From JBOHER01 sp050701115 (lineage in GTDB: Bacteria > Actinomycetota > Actinomycetes > Mycobacteriales > Pseudonocardiaceae): a DNA stretch of 14,985 nucleotides. This document shows positions 1 to 8,544 of the stretch, piece after piece (the stretch's first letter is position 1; each line of letters opens with the position of its first letter). The stretch covers positions 1 to 14,985 of the forward strand of contig JBOHER010000479.1 in NCBI GenBank assembly GCA_050701115.1, written 5' to 3'. A program made the translations under genes and the position numbers. The notes under the pieces are model-generated. The model did no database searches. It had not been told where the DNA came from and was given only the letters and a program-made list of their open reading frames with translations.

Positions 1-1928
1 GCATCGGCCCGACGCCGCAGACCGACCAGCAGCACCGTCGCCGCGGCCGCGATGCCGGCCAGGTTGGGCAGATAGCGGTCGGCGTCGACGAGGGCGAATC
101 CACGCGCCGCCGCGACGGGCAGGCCGACGACCTCGGCGGTCAGCCCTGGTGGGGGTGGCGGAAGTTCGGCGCGAACCGAGTCGAGCAGCCGCCGTTGGTC
201 CTCGAGATCCTGCAGGCCGATCTGGAAGCTCACTATCGCGCGCCGGTAGTCGCCCCGGAACACGGCCGACGACAGATAGCCGGGAAGCTGGTCGATGCCC
301 GCGAGTATCTGTGCCTGGGACGGCTTCGGGCCGAGGAAGGCCAGCAGCGCGGGGGGACTGACCACCGGTCTCAGCCGGCTCCCATGGCGCACCACGATCT
401 CGTCCTGGGCGCGACGCATCCAGTCGAGGGCTGCGGGGGTCACCACGGACTCGGCTCGGACGAGGATCCCCACCTCGCCGGACGCCCCCATGACGCGCTC
501 CGCGTACCGTGCGTCGTCGACCGCCGGGAGGCCTGCGGCCAGCCGGGACGGATCCGACCGGACCCCCAGGTCCGCCAGCGCCACCCAGCCGAGGCTGGCC
601 ACCAGGAGCGCGGCGACGGCCGCGAGCACGCGTCGTCGCACGGACCACCGGCCGCGGGCGGGCACCGGGTCGGGGTCGGGGTCGGGGCCGGGGTCGGGAC
701 GCGAGCGTGCTTTCAGCAGGAGCACGAGCCCCAGGGCGACCAGCTGTCCCGCGGCGAGCGCAAGCCCGAGATCGCGAACGAAAGGCATCGGGGAGAACGC
801 CAGCGACGCGAAGGCCGCCGCCCCCGCCAGGGCGGCGACCACCACCCGGCGTCGGCGCACCGGATGCGCCAGATAAGCCGGATAGTCGCTGGCGATGCCG
901 AGAAGGATGGGCAGGAAGGCGATCAAGCCCAGGGAAAGCGGCCGGTCCAACCAGCCGAACACGGCCAGCACGATGGCCATCGCACCCAGGGTGACGAGTA
1001 CCGGAACGATCCTTCCCCGCCTCCGTCGCAGCCACGGAAGCCCGAGGTAGCAGGCGCCGATGAGGCCGACGGCGAGGCCGCCGAGCAATGGCGCCTCCTG
1101 CCTCACGCGCTCGCCGAGCGCCGCGGTGACCGCCGGGATGCCGGTGACCGTCGTCTTGCGGACGGTGAGTCCCGATTCGTGCACAACGGACCGGACAGCG
1201 CGGGTCAGTCGTTCTCCGCCCGCCTGGTCGAGCCCCGCCCGCGGCCGGACGAGAATGCTCGCCGCGTCCGCGGCAGGCACGACGAACCGCCACTGCGGTT
1301 TGGGCAGCGCCCCCTGCCCGAAGATCACATGGTCGGCGAATCGGGGGTTGCGCAGGGTTGGCAGTCCGGCGGAAAGGCCGCCGGCGAGAAGCGCGCCGTA
1401 CCGCTGGTCGAACCGCGCGATCGCCGCCTTGCCTGCGGCCGCTACCTCGGTGCTCGACTTCCCCGCGCGCTGAGTACGCTGCATCGCGGCGGTCCGGGCG
1501 AGATCACGTTTCCCGGACAGCGAAGCGAGCATGTTCTGGCTTCGCGCGGCGAGCTGGTTGAGCACCGTGGCGGGGCCGTAGACCACGGCGACGTCCGGCA
1601 GGCCGGCCAGCTTGCCCTCGAGCGCCAGCAGCTTCGGCAGCTGGTCGGGGCCCAGCAGTTGGCGCGGCTTCGGCGAGGACAGCAACACCACGACCGGATC
1701 CCCACCGAAGGAGCGCGCGGCGTCGTTCAAAGAGGCCAGAGTGGGGTCTCCGGCGGGCAGGAACGACTCGGGGCGGGTATCGGTTTCCACACGCGCCAGC
1801 CCGGCGACGACCGCGACCGCAAGTATCAGCACGGCCACAACGACCCGCGGACGGACACCGCCGTTCCGCCAGACCGCGAGCAGGAGCTCGCGGGCCCGGC
1901 GAACCGGCTGGGCCGCGCGCCCGATCAT
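1..1928 (-). CDS. RND/MmpL-like transporter, 3' end outside window
   Basis: I translated this frame by hand from the ATG at 1928 to the left edge and found 642 codons with no stop, so the C-terminus is missing. Visible layout: TM1 at about residues 29-43, a large extracytoplasmic domain to about 280, TM2-TM6 at about 283-405, a cytoplasmic linker with a Pro-Asp repeat (411-421), TM7 at about 433-451, a second extracytoplasmic domain to about 620, and the start of TM8 at the edge. This duplicated layout is that of RND exporters of the MmpL/HpnN kind. TM4 carries the motif GIASDYPAYL, whose Asp348-Tyr349 matches the Asp-Tyr proton-relay pair of MmpL proteins. RND proteins move lipids or hydrophobic molecules using the proton gradient. 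The start overlaps the stop of the last Mce gene (ATGA) and lacks a good Shine-Dalgarno, so it is probably translated by coupling. The family is secure; substrate and direction are unknown. Confidence 0.88.
   Translation of the reverse strand, partial: MIGRAAQPVRRARELLLAVWRNGGVRPRVVVAVLILAVAVVAGLARVETDTRPESFLPAGDPTLASLNDAARSFGGDPVVVLLSSPKPRQLLGPDQLPKLLALEGKLAGLPDVAVVYGPATVLNQLAARSQNMLASLSGKRDLARTAAMQRTQRAGKSSTEVAAAGKAAIARFDQRYGALLAGGLSAGLPTLRNPRFADHVIFGQGALPKPQWRFVVPAADAASILVRPRAGLDQAGGERLTRAVRSVVHESGLTVRKTTVTGIPAVTAALGERVRQEAPLLGGLAVGLIGACYLGLPWLRRRRGRIVPVLVTLGAMAIVLAVFGWLDRPLSLGLIAFLPILLGIASDYPAYLAHPVRRRRVVVAALAGAAAFASLAFSPMPFVRDLGLALAAGQLVALGLVLLLKARSRPDPGPDPDPDPVPARGRWSVRRRVLAAVAALLVASLGWVALADLGVRSDPSRLAAGLPAVDDARYAERVMGASGEVGILVRAESVVTPAALDWMRRAQDEIVVRHGSRLRPVVSPPALLAFLGPKPSQAQILAGIDQLPGYLSSAVFRGDYRRAIVSFQIGLQDLEDQRRLLDSVRAELPPPPPGLTAEVVGLPVAAARGFALVDADRYLPNLAGIAAAATVLLVGLRRRAD
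667..698 (+). other. G-quadruplex-capable G-tract cluster
   Basis: Six runs of three or four G (667-669, 672-675, 678-681, 684-687, 690-693, 696-698) are separated by only two bases each (TC or CC). This satisfies the usual G4 pattern several times over. The G-rich strand is the template strand of the RND gene. On the coding strand the same stretch encodes the Pro-Asp repeat in the TM6-TM7 linker, so coding for that repeat is the simplest reason it exists. A structural role is only inferred. Confidence 0.5.
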
Positions 1929-3217
1929 TTCGGGTCACGTTCCACGTGCGGGTAGGTCCCGGTGAAAGGCCCGGGGAAGGCACCGTCGCCCGGCTCGGGG
2001 AAGGGGTTGTTGTAGGTTCCCAGCGTCCCGTCGAGCCGCTTCGGGGACTGCACCGACTGCTCGTTGACGTGCGGAATCAGGCGGATGTAATGCAGGCCGG
2101 CCTCGTCGGTGTACTGCAGGGCCGAGTTGTAGTTCGCAAAGAACGTCGAGAACTCGGGCCCATAGGGGCTGAGGTAGGCCAGCATCGGGTTGAGGTCGCG
2201 CAAGAACGCGTTGGCAGGGCCCACCATCTCCCGCACGTCCGCGTCGAAGCCTGGCACACGGCGCAGCGTCGGAGGCAGATTGTCGAGCACGCCCTCGAAC
2301 GGCGGAATCATCGCACGTAGCTCGCGCAGGGCGGGCGGCAGGTGACCGAGGGCCTCGGTGAGCAACGGACTCGCCGAACGCAGGTTGGCGGCGACCGGAC
2401 GCAGCGCCCCCGACATCTCATTGATCGCGTCCGACCCGTTCCGCGCGCTCTTCAGCACGCCGGGCAGCTCGCGCATGGTCTTCTCCACCGCCACGCGTTG
2501 ACCCGAGGTCGCCTTGGTGATTCGCTGCGCGTTCTCGACCATCGTCGCGATCTGACCCTCACCGGTGTCGAGAGCCTTCAACAACGTCGTGGTGTGCTTC
2601 GTCAGGGAGCGCAGGTCCTTGGACTGCGCGGCGATCGCATCCAGCGCGGTGTGCCCTTCGCGGCCCAGCCTGCCCAGTCCCGCCATCGCCGCCGAGATGT
2701 CCTGCTTGCTGCCGCGGGTGCCTTCGGCGAGAGAGCGCACCATGCTGCCCAGCTCCTTGCGAGTGTCCGCGTCGAGGCTCGCGAGGACGTCGTGTAGCTG
2801 CGTGCTGGGCTCGATCGCCCCGCCGGGCAGGGTGGTCCCTTCGGCGATCGACTCTCCCTTGCCATCCTTGATGTCCAGATACGACTCCCCGATGAGGGAA
2901 CGCTCGCCGAGCCGGACCGTCACTCCGTCGTGCAGCGGTGCGACCTTCTCGTCGAGACGGAAGACAACCTTGATGCGATCGCCCTTGTGCTCGACCGACC
3001 GCACGTCACCGATCCGGACACCCGCCATCTGCACCTGGCTCGCGGACACCAGATTATCGACGTCGTCGAACATCGCCGCCACCTCATACCCCTTCTCCTG
3101 GATCAAGGGGAACCGGACCCCCGTACCCGTCAAGAGGTAGAGATAGATCGCCAGCCCCGCGGCGAAGAAGAGCACCAAGGTGAGCGTGCGCCGCCAGGCG
3201 CCGGACAGAACTTTCAT
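1925..3217 (-). CDS. MCE-family protein, sixth in operon (mceF position)
   Basis: This 430-residue protein has one N-terminal TM helix (about 11-29), an MlaD/MCE domain (about 43-116), a long amphipathic helical region with repeated Leu-rich segments, and a C-terminal tail. By family knowledge it is one subunit of the hexameric MCE assembly that carries lipid between the permease and the outer envelope. The tail has the YGPE motif (352-355) and ends in a Pro/Gly-rich segment with NNPFPEPG, features shared with the first and third Mce proteins here. It has no cysteine and no lipobox. I chose the ATG at 3217 because GGAGG (3224-3228) lies exactly 6 nt upstream. The GTG one codon earlier (3220) would leave only 3 nt. 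The chosen start overlaps the previous stop by 1 nt (TGATG). The name mceF is by position only. Confidence 0.9.
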   Translation of the reverse strand: MKVLSGAWRRTLTLVLFFAAGLAIYLYLLTGTGVRFPLIQEKGYEVAAMFDDVDNLVSASQVQMAGVRIGDVRSVEHKGDRIKVVFRLDEKVAPLHDGVTVRLGERSLIGESYLDIKDGKGESIAEGTTLPGGAIEPSTQLHDVLASLDADTRKELGSMVRSLAEGTRGSKQDISAAMAGLGRLGREGHTALDAIAAQSKDLRSLTKHTTTLLKALDTGEGQIATMVENAQRITKATSGQRVAVEKTMRELPGVLKSARNGSDAINEMSGALRPVAANLRSASPLLTEALGHLPPALRELRAMIPPFEGVLDNLPPTLRRVPGFDADVREMVGPANAFLRDLNPMLAYLSPYGPEFSTFFANYNSALQYTDEAGLHYIRLIPHVNEQSVQSPKRLDGTLGTYNNPFPEPGDGAFPGPFTGTYPHVERDPK

Positions 3218-4506
3218 CACTTGCCTCCGTCCTCGACGAAGCTGTCCTTCCGTTCCGGCGCATAGCCTCCGTGGCCGCCCGGGAGGAAGCCGCCGTCAGG
3301 CAGCCGCGCGACGAAGTGTCCGCGGATGATGCCGGTTTCCTTGGTGTCGCCCGCGCCGAAGACCGACGCGGTGTTGTAGACGAACGCCGCGATGTCATCG
3401 AGGTACCGCTCGACGATCCCGGTGTCGCGATCCGCCGTGCGGGTGATCGGCCTGAGGTCGCCCAGCGCGCCGTTCAGATCACCTGAGAACGGTCGCAGGT
3501 CGGCGACCACCGGCGTGGCCTTGGCCACGAACGGTCGCGCGGCGTCCACTGCCTTACCCAGCGAGCCGACGGTGTCGGTGAATTTGCGCAGCGCTTTCGG
3601 CAGCGTTCCCGATGCGGCGTTCAGGTCGTCGAGCGTCGGGTCGAGTTCCGCGGTCAGCCGCTGGGTCGCGCCGAGCGCGTCGCGTAGTTGATCGCCGAGC
3701 CCGGGAAGGTGCCTCAGGCTGTCCCTGAGGTCGTCGTCGTTGGCAGCCAGCACGCCCAAGGTCTGCTGGGTCGAGTCGGCGAGCTTCGCCAGCCTCGCGT
3801 CGTTGGCCCCGGCCGCGGTGGAGATCCGGGACAGTGCCGTGATCAGCTTCGACAGCTGCTCGCGACGGGTCGCCAACGCTTCCATCACCGGCTTCAGCTC
3901 GCCGAGCGTGGCATTGGTTTCCCTGATGCCGCCCGGCAGTTGTCTCGGGGCGCGGACCAACGCCACGTCCGACTCGATCAGCAGGTCCGTGAGCGCCTGC
4001 TGAGAGCGCTCGTCGAGGTGCTTCAGAACCTCGTCCGCCTGAATGGGCCGCTGGGTCCGGGACAGCGGGATCGTGCCGTCGTCACCCAACGGTTTCCCCG
4101 GTGGGCCACCGGGGTTCAGCTCCACCTGCATCTCGTTGAGCGGATTCTTCGGGCGCAGCACTGCCCGCGCGTTGTCGAAGACCTCGCGGCGGCCCTCGAT
4201 GTCCAGAGTCAGCAGGGCCGTCCCGCGGTCGGTGGCCTGCCAGTCCGCGATGCGGCCGACGCGCACGCCGGCGATCGTCACCACGTGCGAACTGTTCGGG
4301 TTGACGCCCGGCACCTGCTCGAACTCGGCCTTGACCATCGTGTGGTCCTCCCACGGCAACGCCGTGGTGGTATTCGACAGGATCACGACGCCCGCCACGA
4401 CGCCCGCGAGCGCGATGACCGCGAGCGCGGCGACGTCCCTGCCGAGGCCGGGAACCGTCCGCACTCGTTCCCACTGCCGCCGCAGCGACCTCTTCCTGGC
4501 ACTCAC
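3217..4506 (-). CDS. MCE-family protein, fifth in operon (mceE position)
   Basis: This 429-residue protein has a basic N-terminus, a TM helix (about 25-44), an MCE/MlaD domain (about 57-134) and a long helical region. The tail lacks YxPE and instead reads VFGAGDTKETG followed by a Gly-rich end, resembling the tail of the fourth Mce protein. In mycobacterial mce operons the fifth gene usually encodes a lipoprotein; this one has no cysteine, so it cannot be lipidated at a lipobox. The start is GTG at 4506: GGAGG at 4513-4517 is 6 nt upstream and the start overlaps the previous stop as GTGA. The open frame continues upstream to 4806, but that stretch lies in another frame over the preceding gene. 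Expected role: structural subunit of the lipid-conducting MCE hexamer. Confidence 0.9.
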   Translation of the reverse strand: MSARKRSLRRQWERVRTVPGLGRDVAALAVIALAGVVAGVVILSNTTTALPWEDHTMVKAEFEQVPGVNPNSSHVVTIAGVRVGRIADWQATDRGTALLTLDIEGRREVFDNARAVLRPKNPLNEMQVELNPGGPPGKPLGDDGTIPLSRTQRPIQADEVLKHLDERSQQALTDLLIESDVALVRAPRQLPGGIRETNATLGELKPVMEALATRREQLSKLITALSRISTAAGANDARLAKLADSTQQTLGVLAANDDDLRDSLRHLPGLGDQLRDALGATQRLTAELDPTLDDLNAASGTLPKALRKFTDTVGSLGKAVDAARPFVAKATPVVADLRPFSGDLNGALGDLRPITRTADRDTGIVERYLDDIAAFVYNTASVFGAGDTKETGIIRGHFVARLPDGGFLPGGHGGYAPERKDSFVEDGGK

Positions 4507-5897
4507 CGGGGTCCTCCTTCCGGAACCTCGACGATCGGGCGCTGGCCCTGGCCCCCTTCTTCCTTGCCCTCCTGCGGGCCGGGCGGCTGATGGATTCCGA
4601 ACAGCTCCTCGAGGTACTGCTCTAGGCTCTTCGGGTACGTTGCCCCGCCGATCGTCCGTCCGCCGACGCCCGCGGCGAGACGGCCCTGCGAGCCGTTCGC
4701 GTCGTGGCTCTGGAAGACCCTCGCTCCGGCGACGAACAGGTAGGACAGCTCCTTGTAGAGCTCGTGGCTGTTCCCTCCGTTGGCGTACGGGCCGGTGCCC
4801 TTCCACGGCGACAGGACGAACTTCTTGAAGCTACCGTTCACGCGGTCCATCACCCGGTCCTCCACATCGGACATGACCCCGGTGGCGCGCCGGGCGGCGG
4901 GATCGAGGTTCCTGAGCACCGGCCGCGCGTCCTCGGTCAGTTCGCGCAGGTCGGAGACCAGCGGCCGGGTGCGGGCCAGAATCGGGTCGAGATCGGCCAG
5001 CAGCGGATCGAGCTCGCGGGCCGAGGATCTGAAGCGCCCAGCGGTGTCGGTGAGCCGGTCCAGCGTCGGCTGGAGATCGGCGAGCCCGGCCCGCGTGACG
5101 CGCAGCGTCCGCGGCCCGTCGGCGACGGCGCGGGCCAGCGGTTGCCGCGCGGCGGCGAACGCCGCTGTGGTTCCCCGGAACGAGTCGAAGATCGAGGCCA
5201 GTTGCCCGTCATTGCGGGTCAGCGTCGCCGCGGTGGACTCCAGACCGGTGACCAGCGCGGTGAGGTCCGTGTCGGGCCTGGTTCCGCGGAAGGACTCGAG
5301 GACCTCGCCTGCGGGCTCGAGCGTGCCGGGCGCGTCCCGCAGCAGCTTCTTGACCGCTTCGCGGCCCCCGGCACGGAGCGCGGCGTCTGTCTGGGACACC
5401 GCGGTGCGCAGCCCGGACTTAGCTTGCGGCGTCACCGGGGACAGGACCCGGTCCAGCTCGACCGGGACGCTCGTGCGGCTCGCCGGAATCGGACCGTCTG
5501 CGAACGCGTCGGGCCGGCCGCCCGGGGTGAGCGCGACGTAGTAGATACCGCCGACCACGAGCGTCGGCCGGATGGCGGCGGAGGGTTGGCTGCCGAGTTT
5601 GTCCTTGACCTCCTCGCGCAGCTTCATGGTGACCAGGAAGGTGCCGCGGTCGGTCTTCTCGACATCGCTGACGGTGCCCACCCCGACACCCGCGAGCTTC
5701 ACGTCGCTGGCGTACGGCTTGAGCTTGTAGTGACGGCTGAATTCGGCCTTGATCTCCTCGTCACCCGACAACAACGTGCCGATCCGGACCTTCTGGAAGG
5801 ACAGCAGGCCGACGATGACGATCCCTACGAGGACCAGCGCTCCCAGCTTGCGGGGAGACAATCCCTTCGCCGCTCTCAGCATCTGCGGTGTCTTCAT
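4503..5897 (-). CDS. MCE-family protein, fourth in operon (mceD position)
   Basis: This 464-residue protein, the longest Mce subunit here, has a TM helix (about 17-34), an MlaD/MCE domain (about 48-126) and an extended helical region. It has a distinct tail with SHDANGSQGR (397-406) and a hydrophilic Gln/Glu/Gly-rich end. It lacks the YxPE motif and has no cysteine. The segment after the MCE domain carries the VELDRVL motif, whose counterpart occurs at the same place in the other five Mce proteins. The start is ATG at 5897: GGAGG (5904-5908) is 6 nt upstream and the start overlaps the stop of the third Mce gene as ATGA. An in-frame extension to 6881 exists but has the composition of a shadow over the preceding gene. 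The function is inferred from family and position. Confidence 0.9.
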   Translation of the reverse strand: MKTPQMLRAAKGLSPRKLGALVLVGIVIVGLLSFQKVRIGTLLSGDEEIKAEFSRHYKLKPYASDVKLAGVGVGTVSDVEKTDRGTFLVTMKLREEVKDKLGSQPSAAIRPTLVVGGIYYVALTPGGRPDAFADGPIPASRTSVPVELDRVLSPVTPQAKSGLRTAVSQTDAALRAGGREAVKKLLRDAPGTLEPAGEVLESFRGTRPDTDLTALVTGLESTAATLTRNDGQLASIFDSFRGTTAAFAAARQPLARAVADGPRTLRVTRAGLADLQPTLDRLTDTAGRFRSSARELDPLLADLDPILARTRPLVSDLRELTEDARPVLRNLDPAARRATGVMSDVEDRVMDRVNGSFKKFVLSPWKGTGPYANGGNSHELYKELSYLFVAGARVFQSHDANGSQGRLAAGVGGRTIGGATYPKSLEQYLEELFGIHQPPGPQEGKEEGGQGQRPIVEVPEGGPR

Positions 5898-7183
5898 CGG
5901 GTACCTCCGGGAAGCAGACCCGGCGGCATTCCGCCGGTGTCGCGGTCGCGCATCGACTCGCCGGGCGCGGGATACTCGTTCTGCGGGAAGTCGGCGGAGC
6001 CGTAGAGTTGGCCGGTGACCGTGTGCACGCTGGGCACGACCGACAGCCGGGCGTAGCGAATCCCCGGCGCCGGGCCCTGGGACAGGAAGGAATGGCCGCG
6101 CACCGCCCAGGTGCCGATCTCCGGGCCGTATGGCGCGAGCGTGCGGATGAACGGCGCGAGGCTCCTGGTTGTCTTCACGAGCCGGGGACCGAGCGGACGC
6201 GCTTTGGATACGGTTGCGGTGAGGTCCTCGACGACCGGCTTGGCATCCTTGAGCACGGGCGGCATCTTGGGCGCGACCCGGGCGCCTTCGCGCAGGATCG
6301 CACGGAGATCCTCGGTCGAGGCCGACAGGTCGTCGGCCCCTGGGCGGAGCGCCCGCATAGCGGACTCGGTGTCCGCCAGCGGAGTATCGATCCGGTCCAG
6401 GGCGGCCCGCACGCTGCGCAGGGTGCCGGGGGCGGCTTCGATGGTTTCCGAGAGCGGTCGCGCGCCGTCGACCGAGAAGGCACGCAGGGTCGAGTCGGAC
6501 TGCTCTACGAGCGCGCCGAGTTCCTCGGTGCGGCCCGCGAAGCGCGCGGTCAGCCGGTCCGCGCTCCGGAGCATGTCCGGCAGGTCCGCCTCGGGAGCGG
6601 CCAGCGCCGAAGACACGGTGCCCGCATCGCCGAGCAGGTCCGGGGCCACCGCGAGCAGGTCGTTGAGGTCCTTGCCGTGGCCTGCCATACCGCCGCCGCC
6701 CTGCCGGAGATAGCTCTGGACGGCCTTGCGAGTCTTTGCGTCGAAGGTGTCGAGCAGTTGGTAGAGGTCGGTGGAACTGACCGTGCGCCGCGACGTGATC
6801 GTTCGGTCGCCGAGCGGCCCGGCGCCGGCGGTACCGGGATCCAGCTCTACGAACTTGGTCGCGAGAGCGGACTGGTCCCACAGTGCCGCGTGGGCGTTGG
6901 CGAACACGTCGCGGTTGCCCGAGAGCTCCATGGTGACGATCGCCTTGTCGCCGGCGAACTCGACGTCACTGACCCGGCCGATCCGCTTGCTGTTCTGGCG
7001 GACGTCGTCGTTGACCTTGAGCGAGTGCACGTTGTCGAACGCGGCCCGGACTTCGGTGGTCGGTGCGAACGGCCACCCCGTCAGGGCCTCGAAGGTCATC
7101 CAGACCGCGGCCACGGTGAGCGCTAACAGGACCAGGCCCACCCGGACCGACCGCGCGGTCCTGCGCGCCTCCGGAGTGGTCAT
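5894..7183 (-). CDS. MCE-family protein, third in operon (mceC position)
   Basis: This 429-residue protein has a TM helix (about 14-32), an MCE/MlaD domain (about 44-116), a helical region, and the YGPE motif at 352-355 followed by a tail with NEYPAPGE near the end. The YGPE position and overall length are almost identical to those of the sixth Mce protein, so these two are probably the closest paralogues in the set. It has no cysteine. Two adjacent starts are possible in GTGATGA: GTG at 7186 and ATG at 7183. GGAGG at 7190-7194 gives a normal 6-nt spacing only to the ATG, so I use 7183, which overlaps the previous stop by 1 nt. Role: subunit of the MCE lipid-transfer assembly, anchored in the cytoplasmic membrane. 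Confidence 0.9.
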   Translation of the reverse strand: MTTPEARRTARSVRVGLVLLALTVAAVWMTFEALTGWPFAPTTEVRAAFDNVHSLKVNDDVRQNSKRIGRVSDVEFAGDKAIVTMELSGNRDVFANAHAALWDQSALATKFVELDPGTAGAGPLGDRTITSRRTVSSTDLYQLLDTFDAKTRKAVQSYLRQGGGGMAGHGKDLNDLLAVAPDLLGDAGTVSSALAAPEADLPDMLRSADRLTARFAGRTEELGALVEQSDSTLRAFSVDGARPLSETIEAAPGTLRSVRAALDRIDTPLADTESAMRALRPGADDLSASTEDLRAILREGARVAPKMPPVLKDAKPVVEDLTATVSKARPLGPRLVKTTRSLAPFIRTLAPYGPEIGTWAVRGHSFLSQGPAPGIRYARLSVVPSVHTVTGQLYGSADFPQNEYPAPGESMRDRDTGGMPPGLLPGGTR

Positions 7184-8544
7184 CACAGGCCTCCGAGCAT
7201 CTGGTGCAGCATCGAGTTCTCCTGTTCCCGGGTGAGTCCGGTGGCGCTGTCGGGGGTGGTGTCTGGCGACGGGAGCAACGGCTGGTCGCCGTTCTCGTCC
7301 CGGCCGGGCAGTGGCAGGCTCGGCGAGTCCGGGAGCGGTGTGTCCGGGACCGGCGACTTGCCGCCCGGTACCGGGCCGACACCGACCTGACCACTCACCT
7401 TGGGGCTCACCGGCACGATCGCCTTGAAGTAGTGGCTGATCGCGTCGTAGTCGGAGGTGGCGAGCGACCAGCCCTTGACGAACTCCATCAGGTGGGTGAG
7501 CTGCTTCGTCACGCCGTTCTGCAGCAGGTACCGCGTGGACTTCATCGAGCTGCGCAATTCCGGTCCGGCCGCGCGCAGAGCGGCCGCCAGCGGCGCCGCC
7601 TCGTCGAGGAGCCGGTTGCCGCGCCGCAGGACCGGCGGCAGGGCCGCCAGCGCCGGATCCGCGACCTTCGCGTAGGCGTGCAGCTCACGGCTGATGTCGG
7701 TCAGGTTTCCGGTGACCGGTCGCAGCGAGGCGAGCGTACCCGCGGTCGAGTCGGAGACGCCCGCGACGCGCGCCAGGGTGCGCCGGGCACTGGCCAAGGT
7801 GGACGGCAGTTCGCGCAGGGCGGCCTCAACCGCCTGACGGTCGGCCGCGATCGCGGACAGGGCGGTGGTCGAGGTGTCGACGAGCCGGTCCAGCGACTCA
7901 CCACGTTCGCCGGCGACCGCGGTGGCCACCGGCTCCGCGTTGCCGACCAGGCGTGCCAGCAGCGCGTTCTGGTCGTTCAGGATCGAGCTGAGCTCCTTCG
8001 CGTCGCGCATCGCGGGCGCCAGCGCCTTGATCGCGTCGGCGACCTGCTCGCCGTTGCCCGCCATGCCTTCGCCCAGCGTGGTCAGGAGTGCGGCGAACGC
8101 GGTGCCGGTCGGATCGTCCACGGCGTTGAGCACCTGGTCGAGGTCGACCACGCGGCGGGTGTGCTTCTGGTCGATCACCGAACCGGCCGCCAGTTCGGGG
8201 GCGCTCGCGGTTCCCCGGTCAAGCGCCACGAAACGCTCGCCGAGCAGGTCCTGGGTGATGATCGTCGCCGACGCATCCGAGTGCAGCGGTAGCACCGAAC
8301 GCTCCACGTCCATGGTCACTCTCGCGACGCCGTCGTCCAGCTGGATGTCCTTGATCTCGCCGACTCGCACCCCACTGGCCTTGACTACGTTTCCGGGCAC
8401 CATGGGGCTGACGTCGGTGAACATCGCGGTCACCGTCACGTTCGACTCGTCGTCGGAGTTGACCGCGGCCGTCGTCGCCGCGACCACGGCCGCGATAACG
8501 CCCAGGATCGCGAAGGCACGGAGTTTCATACTGGTCCTGTTCAT
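7183..8544 (-). CDS. MCE-family protein with Pro-rich tail, second in operon (mceB position)
   Basis: This 453-residue protein has a TM helix (about 9-28), an MCE/MlaD domain (about 36-112), and a helical region beginning with the VDLDQVL motif. Then comes a conserved-looking segment, TSDYDAISHYFKAIVPVSP (363-381), in the place where other subunits have YxPE. From about residue 390 to 430 the chain is rich in Pro, Ser and Asp and is probably disordered. It ends in a short helix-like piece (LTREQENSMLHQML). It has no cysteine. The start is ATG at 8544, overlapping the previous stop as ATGA with GGGAG at 8554-8558. A second ATG at 8529 (MKLRAF) is a possible alternative that would still keep the TM helix. 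A Pro-rich tail is known from some mycobacterial Mce subunits; its partner here is unknown. Confidence 0.9.
   Translation of the reverse strand: MNRTSMKLRAFAILGVIAAVVAATTAAVNSDDESNVTVTAMFTDVSPMVPGNVVKASGVRVGEIKDIQLDDGVARVTMDVERSVLPLHSDASATIITQDLLGERFVALDRGTASAPELAAGSVIDQKHTRRVVDLDQVLNAVDDPTGTAFAALLTTLGEGMAGNGEQVADAIKALAPAMRDAKELSSILNDQNALLARLVGNAEPVATAVAGERGESLDRLVDTSTTALSAIAADRQAVEAALRELPSTLASARRTLARVAGVSDSTAGTLASLRPVTGNLTDISRELHAYAKVADPALAALPPVLRRGNRLLDEAAPLAAALRAAGPELRSSMKSTRYLLQNGVTKQLTHLMEFVKGWSLATSDYDAISHYFKAIVPVSPKVSGQVGVGPVPGGKSPVPDTPLPDSPSLPLPGRDENGDQPLLPSPDTTPDSATGLTREQENSMLHQMLGGL

Noticed and set aside
195..1955. A 586-codon open frame on the plus strand opposite the RND gene
   Set aside because: Its composition (His, Arg, Gly, Gln rich, no domain or hydrophobic core) is that of an antisense shadow in GC-rich DNA. 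The minus strand over the same bases gives a clear multi-pass transporter.
3688..4828. Plus-strand open frames opposite the fourth and fifth Mce genes
   Set aside because: No recognisable domain or ribosome binding site, and their Arg-rich content mirrors the Mce coding strand.
4503..6881. A 792-residue version of the fourth Mce protein
   Set aside because: The extra N-terminal 328 residues are Arg/Pro/Gly-rich shadow sequence over the third Mce gene. GGAGG and the ATGA overlap mark the ATG at 5897.
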